A stretch of 10,578 nucleotides of DNA from Chrysochromulina parva. Its lineage: Eukaryota > Haptophyta > Prymnesiales > Chrysochromulinaceae. The first letter of the stretch is position 1. Every line of letters begins with the position of its first letter. Both the position numbers and the translations under genes were made by a program. The notes under the pieces were generated by a model. The model made no database searches. It had not been told where the DNA came from and saw nothing but the letters and a program-made list of their open reading frames with translations. The stretch covers positions 1-10,578 of the forward strand of contig PJAB01002085.1 of NCBI GenBank assembly GCA_002887195.1, read 5' to 3'. This document shows positions 6,097 to 10,578 of the stretch, piece after piece.

Positions 6097-8007
6097 ATGT
6101 CGAGCGCACGAAGGCCCCGAAGCGCACCCACGACACGTCCACAGCCTTTTGATGTATCTCAGCCAACACTGAGTGGTGCGCATCAATCGCCGGTGCCAAG
6201 AGGCGCAGGAGTGCTCGCAAAACACGTTGCGAGCTCTCCATCGTCGCCAAGGGCATCACCAAGTCGGACATCGTTTCCATCGAGGAATCCAACCAATTCC
6301 CGTCCGTCACCAATCTCTATTACTTGCAATTCCTTAGGCTTCGTTTCTCCGTCAAGAAGAGGGAGGTCTTACAACGAGGCCCAGGAGTATTTCTCGTCCG
6401 TCAGGCGAGTGCCAAAGCTCGTTACCTCACCGCGCAGCCCATCACCGTTTGAAGGCCTCCAGAATGCCTCGCCACGCAATGCCTTGCTGCGCAGTGTGCA
6501 GGCACGCAGTGCCTCGCCGATCAGAGCGCCGCCTCGCAGCACATCTCCCCGTATAAGAGCGGGACCTTCCACAATCCAAACCAGGAACGACCGACGTGAG
6601 AAGGCCATCCAAGGTTATCTTTCGTTGGATGGGAAGACGTTCCTCGCAAATTCTATGGCCGAGGTCGTCTCGGCAATTGATGAGAGCAGCCACAGCCCCG
6701 GGATCTCGGTGAAGTCGCCTTCGGCGATTCCCTACGGCCGCGAACCTTCGCCTGCGCCACGGCCGCCCAAACCAGCCGAATGGGACGTGACGACCGCGCC
6801 CGAAGAAGGTGACAACGTTACGGATGCACGCGCAACATCGCTCGTGGTCACACTCCCAAAATCGCCTTCGAAGTCCAAGTCCAAGTCGACCTCGCCTTCG
6901 AAGACGACAACCTTTGCCTCCTTCCTTCCGGCTTGGTATCGACCGCCGTGGGATGATTCGGGGCCCACTTGGGACGGCATCTACGCCAACCCTCGAAACC
7001 CAGACAGTCCCAAGGAGTTGTGGCGATGGCCAGAGAAAAAAGGTCCGAGAGATTGCACCAATTTGCCGCCCATCAAGCTGAAGGAGCTTCTGAGTAGAAG
7101 CCTGCAGCGGATTCGCTACGCACGGTTGCGTGCCGAACGGGCGACTCGCGTGGTCGAGCGGGGGATCGCCCAAGCTGAAAAAGTGAGCAATCGAGAACAA
7201 CGGATAGTGGCAGACTGTAGCCACCACCTGCAGGTCACCCGACAGGAGGACGTCATGCTTGCACGGGAGGAGGTGGACGTCCTGTTCAAGCTCGACGAGC
7301 TAGGAGCCGCCGCATCCGAGGCTATAAAGATGCTCGGCTACCACCATCGGCTCCTCGTCAACGAGCTGGAGCAGTGTGCGACCTGCGAGGGGGTTCTTGC
7401 GGCCCATTGGGAGGCTGTGGGCGAGCATGAGCGGTGGCTGGCAGGACGCCGGTCGCGGACATCAATCAACACGCTCGACTACTTAGAGATGCACCGTAGC
7501 GGGCACCTCGCGTCCGCTCTCGCGGATGGGGTACGGCAGACGTCCCAGGCGGCAGTCGCTGCAGCGGAGCATCACACTGCCAATTGCGCCTCGGCTCGCC
7601 TTCAAATCTCCTCGGCCCTCACCGAGATTGCGTCTTCACCTCACCGCTTGGCGGTTCAGACACGCGTCCGCCTGTGGCAGATGGGCCTAGATGGACTCCT
7701 CTACGACCTCGGCGCTTCTGGACTGGATGACGAGTCGCCATCGGGGCTTCTAAAAGGCAGATACCATTTCGACTGTGACTTCAACTTTTCATCGCTCTCA
7801 CTCCACCGCCCGGGGGATCCTCCTGTCGACGACTCTGAGGAGCACATTGCAGAGGGAACCCGCATGATGCAGGGGGAGCGAGCAGCGGGAGCAGAACTCG
7901 CGGACGAGGGGAGTGGAGAGGCGATTGCAGACGTGGTGCCGGGGAGAGATGGACCCGCAGACGCGATCGAGTCGCCCGTAACGCGGTACGAGCTCATTCC
8001 GGAATGA
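6097..8007 (+). CDS. Ser/Pro-rich protein with helical C-terminal half, possible microtubule-associated protein
   Basis: I do not recognise a named family in this 636-residue protein. Residues 1-275 are basic, Ser/Pro/Arg-rich and probably disordered, with many SPR, SPS and TSP motifs of the kind phosphorylated by proline-directed kinases. SAIP at 209-212, in a basic Ser/Pro setting, matches the SxIP pattern of EB1-binding microtubule plus-end proteins. Residues 279-317 are Trp/Pro-rich (WYRPPWDD...WDGIY...LWRWPEKKGPRD) and look like a conserved short module. Residues 323-530 are mostly helix with likely coiled coil, and the acidic tail ends in ELIPE. There is no signal peptide, membrane segment or enzyme motif. 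The ATG at 6097 has A at -3. The N-terminal part uses many A/T-ending codons, unlike the other genes here. Confidence 0.78.
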   Translation: MSSARRPRSAPTTRPQPFDVSQPTLSGAHQSPVPRGAGVLAKHVASSPSSPRASPSRTSFPSRNPTNSRPSPISITCNSLGFVSPSRRGRSYNEAQEYFSSVRRVPKLVTSPRSPSPFEGLQNASPRNALLRSVQARSASPIRAPPRSTSPRIRAGPSTIQTRNDRREKAIQGYLSLDGKTFLANSMAEVVSAIDESSHSPGISVKSPSAIPYGREPSPAPRPPKPAEWDVTTAPEEGDNVTDARATSLVVTLPKSPSKSKSKSTSPSKTTTFASFLPAWYRPPWDDSGPTWDGIYANPRNPDSPKELWRWPEKKGPRDCTNLPPIKLKELLSRSLQRIRYARLRAERATRVVERGIAQAEKVSNREQRIVADCSHHLQVTRQEDVMLAREEVDVLFKLDELGAAASEAIKMLGYHHRLLVNELEQCATCEGVLAAHWEAVGEHERWLAGRRSRTSINTLDYLEMHRSGHLASALADGVRQTSQAAVAAAEHHTANCASARLQISSALTEIASSPHRLAVQTRVRLWQMGLDGLLYDLGASGLDDESPSGLLKGRYHFDCDFNFSSLSLHRPGDPPVDDSEEHIAEGTRMMQGERAAGAELADEGSGEAIADVVPGRDGPADAIESPVTRYELIPE

Positions 8008-8009
8008 GC
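7992..8009. repeat. 18-base perfect palindrome over the stop codon
   Basis: GCTCATTCCGGAATGAGC is a perfect palindrome. It covers the last four codons and the TGA stop (8005-8007) of the Ser/Pro-rich gene. It could fold into a 3' hairpin or be a protein-binding site; chance is also possible in 10 kb. Confidence 0.5.
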
Positions 8010-8300
8010 GGGGTGATTGAATACGGAAACGAGTGTGTGACTCTGTGACACATGCTCTGTGAGCGTCTGCAAGATCCGAACGTCATATTCTTAAAACGAA
8101 TAAGCCCGTTATACCAATTCCGCCTTTAAGGTAAAGGTCACCTGATAAGTAACATCTCGTGTGCAGTCGAGACTGTTGGCTCGCGCATGCAACGGCGGAG
8201 CTCGGCTGCGAGATCGCGGCAACTTTGCAAAACGGCCGCGCCCCCATGAAGTCACGGTCCCTGAAAGAACATAGACAAGCTGAGCGCGCAAGACCGGACT

Positions 8301-10578
8301 ATGAGGCCGTTCGTCGCGCTTCTTGCTCTTGCCACACGCACGTTCGTTGCAGCTTTCACGCACGAGCCTCGCAAGGACAATCCAAACCTCCGCTTTGGTG
8401 AATTCGCAGTATTCACCGACACGCCAGCCGAAATCCCCTTTCGTATCCCAACCATCAGCAGAGATGAGGGCACTGACATACTGACTGACACACGCACATT
8501 CGCCACTGCGCCCGGCACCACCCATTCGTACGATGAGGACGCGGAGGTGGAAACCAAGGATATTGCGCAGACGACGATGTTCTTGGACAAGCCCGCGTTT
8601 GAAAACGCCGTCGCGTGGTTCGAGGACGGACCGCCGAACGTGCCGCCAACCCCACCCTCGCACCCTCCCTCGCCCGGCTCTCCGCCATCGCCATCGCCAC
8701 CGCCACTACCGCCGCCACTGCCAGGGCCGCCACCTCTGGCTGAGTGTGACGGCATGCGCATCGCAACTGAAGAGAGCTCCATTCCATCGGATAATGGGGA
8801 CACGTCGCGTGCGACCTACCACCGCATCCACCTCAAGATATGGGTTCGGCAGTGGGTACCGGGTGGCCGCGTACTCGTCCAGTGGTCGCCACAGCTGCCT
8901 AAAATTGAGCAGCTGAGCGGCGCGCGCCTTGTGCCACCCTCCGAGTACACCGCATTGGAGAATCTGGTGGTACCGCGTAGCAGCAGCCCGGTGACGATCC
9001 TCGAGCTTGGGCGTGCCACGATGACGAGCCGTTGTGGTTGGAAGCACGAGGTCCTCCTGGGCGGCGCATGCATCCTCATTGAGGCGAGCGTCGTGTCGAC
9101 CTTGCCGCCGACTCCCTCGCTGCACTGCATCGACGGCACCATAGCCGCAGTCGGTTACGTCGCATCGCTTCAGCAAGTGCTTCAGCAAGGGTACCCTGAT
9201 TGTCCTCTCGACCTGGACCCTCTGGACGGCTACTCACTGAGCGAGCTCGATGCCTCGTCACGGACGACCGAGGTACGTGTGCTGCTCCGGCGTTGGGTCC
9301 CAGGCGCTCACATCAGCCTCACATGGCCGGGCGTCAGCGAGCTGCCTGTGATCGCCAACGTGACCTACCATGTCGCCCCCGGGCTGAGCACGCCACTCCA
9401 GATTTGGGGCGCGACGTACCTCGGCACGCGCGTGCGTGACGCCACCGAGCCGCTCCCGGGCATTGAGATGCTCTTCGAGCTGGGCGGGTATGGCGGCGAG
9501 TACCTGGACGCCGTGCACATGGGGCGTCTCCATCAGGACGTTCGTCCCCACAGCCGCTCGTGGCGAGAAGACTTTCTCGGGCCGTGGGCCGCGAGGTGAT
9601 GGCCCTGAATTGCCCCTGAGTACCCCTGATACATTGTCCTTGATTTCCATTGGTTGGCCCTGATACCTCTTCTTGCTTCTATTGTGGGCCTTGGACCGAC
9701 AGCCTTCGGAAAGAGGGCACTACCGGTTCGATTTGTGTCGACCCGCGGTACGTGGCGACGCCTACGCCGCCGCCGCCCTCGCCCTCGCCTAGCCCGTGGA
9801 TGCCGCCGATGACACTGCAATCGTGGGAGGATCTCAACCGTCAACGGGCGGAGAGCGACGCCCTGCGAGCGGACTTAGAAGCCGCAGAGGCTGCTCAGAT
9901 CCGCCAGTTCAGTAGCGCGAAGAACCTCGCTTTCGTCCTGTCGCTGCAGCCGACGGATGACGATCCATATGGTCAGGCCTCGTGCTTCTTTGGCTTCCGC
10001 GCAAGGTCAATACCGCTCGGTCGCCCAGTGATTCGATGCAACGCATCGCTGCCGCCCTCGCCGCCGCCGCCGCCGCCGCTCCCGCCACAGCCGATGCGCC
10101 CGCCGACGCCGCCCCACCCTTTCTCACCGCCCAACGTGCTGCAATCTTTTGGAGCCGCTGAGTGTGTAGAGCTCGGTCCGGGCTTCGTGCAGCTGCTGGG
10201 CACCGATGCTGATGAGCCTCCTGCACAGCACCCACCACCGCTGCCACCCCAGTATAAGCGATGGGAGCCTGAAGCGACGGCGGCGCCGCCGCCTACGGCA
10301 GCGGCAATTGCGGAGGCGGAGGCGGCGCAAGCGTGGTTCACGGTGCAGATTGTCGTCGACCGATGGCAAGCGGGTGTGCGACTCGACATGACGCTGAGCG
10401 GCAAGCAGCTACGGACGCTACATGTCAGGAACGCTCTGCTGCTCGTCAACGGCCCTGAAGATCGCATCCCAGAGGATCACGTCCCGGGAGATCGCATCCC
10501 AGAGGATCACGTCCCGGGAGATCGCATCCCAGAGGATCACGTCCCGGGAGATCGCATCCCAGAGGATCACGTCCCGGG
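8301..10578 (+). CDS. Secreted multi-module protein with Pro-rich linkers, two exons, 3' end beyond the window
   Basis: The coding parts are 8301-9595 and 9703-10578, giving 723 visible residues. Residues 1-20 form a signal peptide (hydrophobic VALLALA, then VAA), so the protein is secreted. A Pro/Ser linker follows at 111-146, with others near 452-467 and 548-574, like the hydroxyproline-rich rods of algal wall and matrix proteins. A beta-rich motif recurs three times: LKIWVRQWVPGGRVLVQW (178-195), VRVLLRRWVPGAHISLTW (325-342) and VQIVVDRWQAGVRLDMTL (around W653). Each is a probable sandwich domain, loosely like CBM2-type carbohydrate-binding modules; that is a guess. N353-V-T and N545-A-S are glycosylation sequons. 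The visible part ends in DRIPEDHVPG repeats. ATG 8301 has A at -3. A surface-scale or matrix role is inferred. Confidence 0.75.
9596..9702 (+). other. Spliceosomal intron, 107 bases
   Basis: The donor is AG|GTGATG and the acceptor GACCGACAG|CC. Exon 1 ends after two bases of a codon (AG) and exon 2 supplies the third (C, giving Ser), so the frame passes exactly from the first open frame to the next, which stays open to the window end. Without splicing the protein stops at 9597-9599. CCCTGA occurs four times inside (9603, 9614, 9624, 9658), giving several branch-point-like sites. Confidence 0.75.
9703..10578 (+). CDS. Second exon of the secreted multi-module protein
   Basis: This exon has no ATG of its own at its beginning and is coding only as a continuation across the intron. 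It starts SLRKEGTTGSICVDPRYVATP, then a Pro/Ser linker and a charged helix (SWEDLNRQRAESDALRADL, 472-490). Next comes FVLSLQPTDDDPYGQASCFFGFRA...VIRCNAS, which parallels the end of the first module in exon 1 (TILELGRATMTSRCG...ACILIEAS). A second Pro-rich rod, the third W-x-x-G strand motif and the tandem decapeptide repeat follow. The frame is open for 875 bases, on GC-rich sequence that is also open elsewhere; the domain parallels are the stronger evidence. Confidence 0.7.
10053..10092 (+). repeat. CCG-rich tract encoding poly-Pro
   Basis: Repeated CCG codons encode most of the third Pro-rich linker (SLPPSPPPPPPLPPQ) of the secreted protein. The tract is a likely length-variable microsatellite in frame, and it explains the Gly-rich open frames on the opposite strand. 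Confidence 0.75.
10460..10578 (+). repeat. 30-bp coding minisatellite (4 identical units, continuing past the window)
   Basis: Four identical copies start at 10460, 10490, 10520 and 10550; the last lacks only its final base because the window ends. Each encodes Asp-Arg-Ile-Pro-Glu-Asp-His-Val-Pro-Gly in frame with exon 2. The unit is itself two related 15-base halves (10 of 15 bases match), giving a D-x-x-P-x pentapeptide pattern. Lack of any difference between copies implies recent expansion or gene conversion. Confidence 0.95.

Noticed and set aside
8131..8166. Small intron upstream of the secreted-protein gene (GTAAAG to TGCAG)
   Set aside because: At 36 bases it is too short to be credible without transcript support.
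8252..8803. Minus-strand Gly-rich open frame
   Set aside because: It is antisense to the Pro-rich linker and signal-peptide exon; Gly runs are the reverse of CCG/CCA Pro codons.
9909..10467. Minus-strand Gly/Ala-rich open frames
   Set aside because: They are antisense to exon 2 of the secreted protein and arise from its poly-Pro and Ala codons.
10460..10578. CRISPR array
   Set aside because: The units are directly adjacent with no unique spacers and encode an in-frame peptide repeat in a eukaryote-like gene.

Overview
The window looks like nuclear DNA of a GC-rich, intron-poor, unicellular flagellated alga. A haptophyte is my best guess, but no marker gene proves it. The signs are: no ribosome-binding sites or operon spacing; a clear GT-AG intron with matching codon phase; SP/PPP-rich secreted-protein linkers; an axoneme-type coiled-coil protein; a PAR-binding zinc finger; and gene-internal micro- and minisatellites. 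Nothing points to a prokaryote, phage or virus.

Layout. Four genes lie on the minus strand in the left half: the 5' part of a RING-type zinc-finger gene cut by the left edge (1-275); a 251-residue charged coiled-coil protein (983-1738); an 825-residue coiled-coil protein whose middle resembles outer-dynein-arm docking-complex subunits of the CCDC151/ODAD3 type (2132-4609); and a small PBZ zinc-finger protein (4854-5684). A divergent promoter region (5685-6096) separates them from two plus-strand genes: a 636-residue Ser/Pro-rich, partly helical protein (6097-8007), and a secreted multi-module protein with Pro-rich linkers (8301 to beyond the right edge). The latter has an intron at 9596-9702 and ends, within the window, in a perfect 30-bp coding minisatellite.

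How the genes relate. Each probably has its own promoter. Two or three may act on microtubules or the flagellum: the ODAD3-like protein and the Ser/Pro-rich protein both carry an SxIP-type motif in a Ser/Pro-rich segment, and the 251-residue protein is a long charged helix. The RING and PBZ proteins suggest ubiquitin and ADP-ribose signalling. The last protein belongs at the cell surface or in the matrix. I see no gene cluster that forms a recognisable new system; the most unusual parts are the repeats and the modular secreted protein. Several minus-strand reading frames remain open upstream of their first ATG, so I placed starts at the first in-frame ATG.
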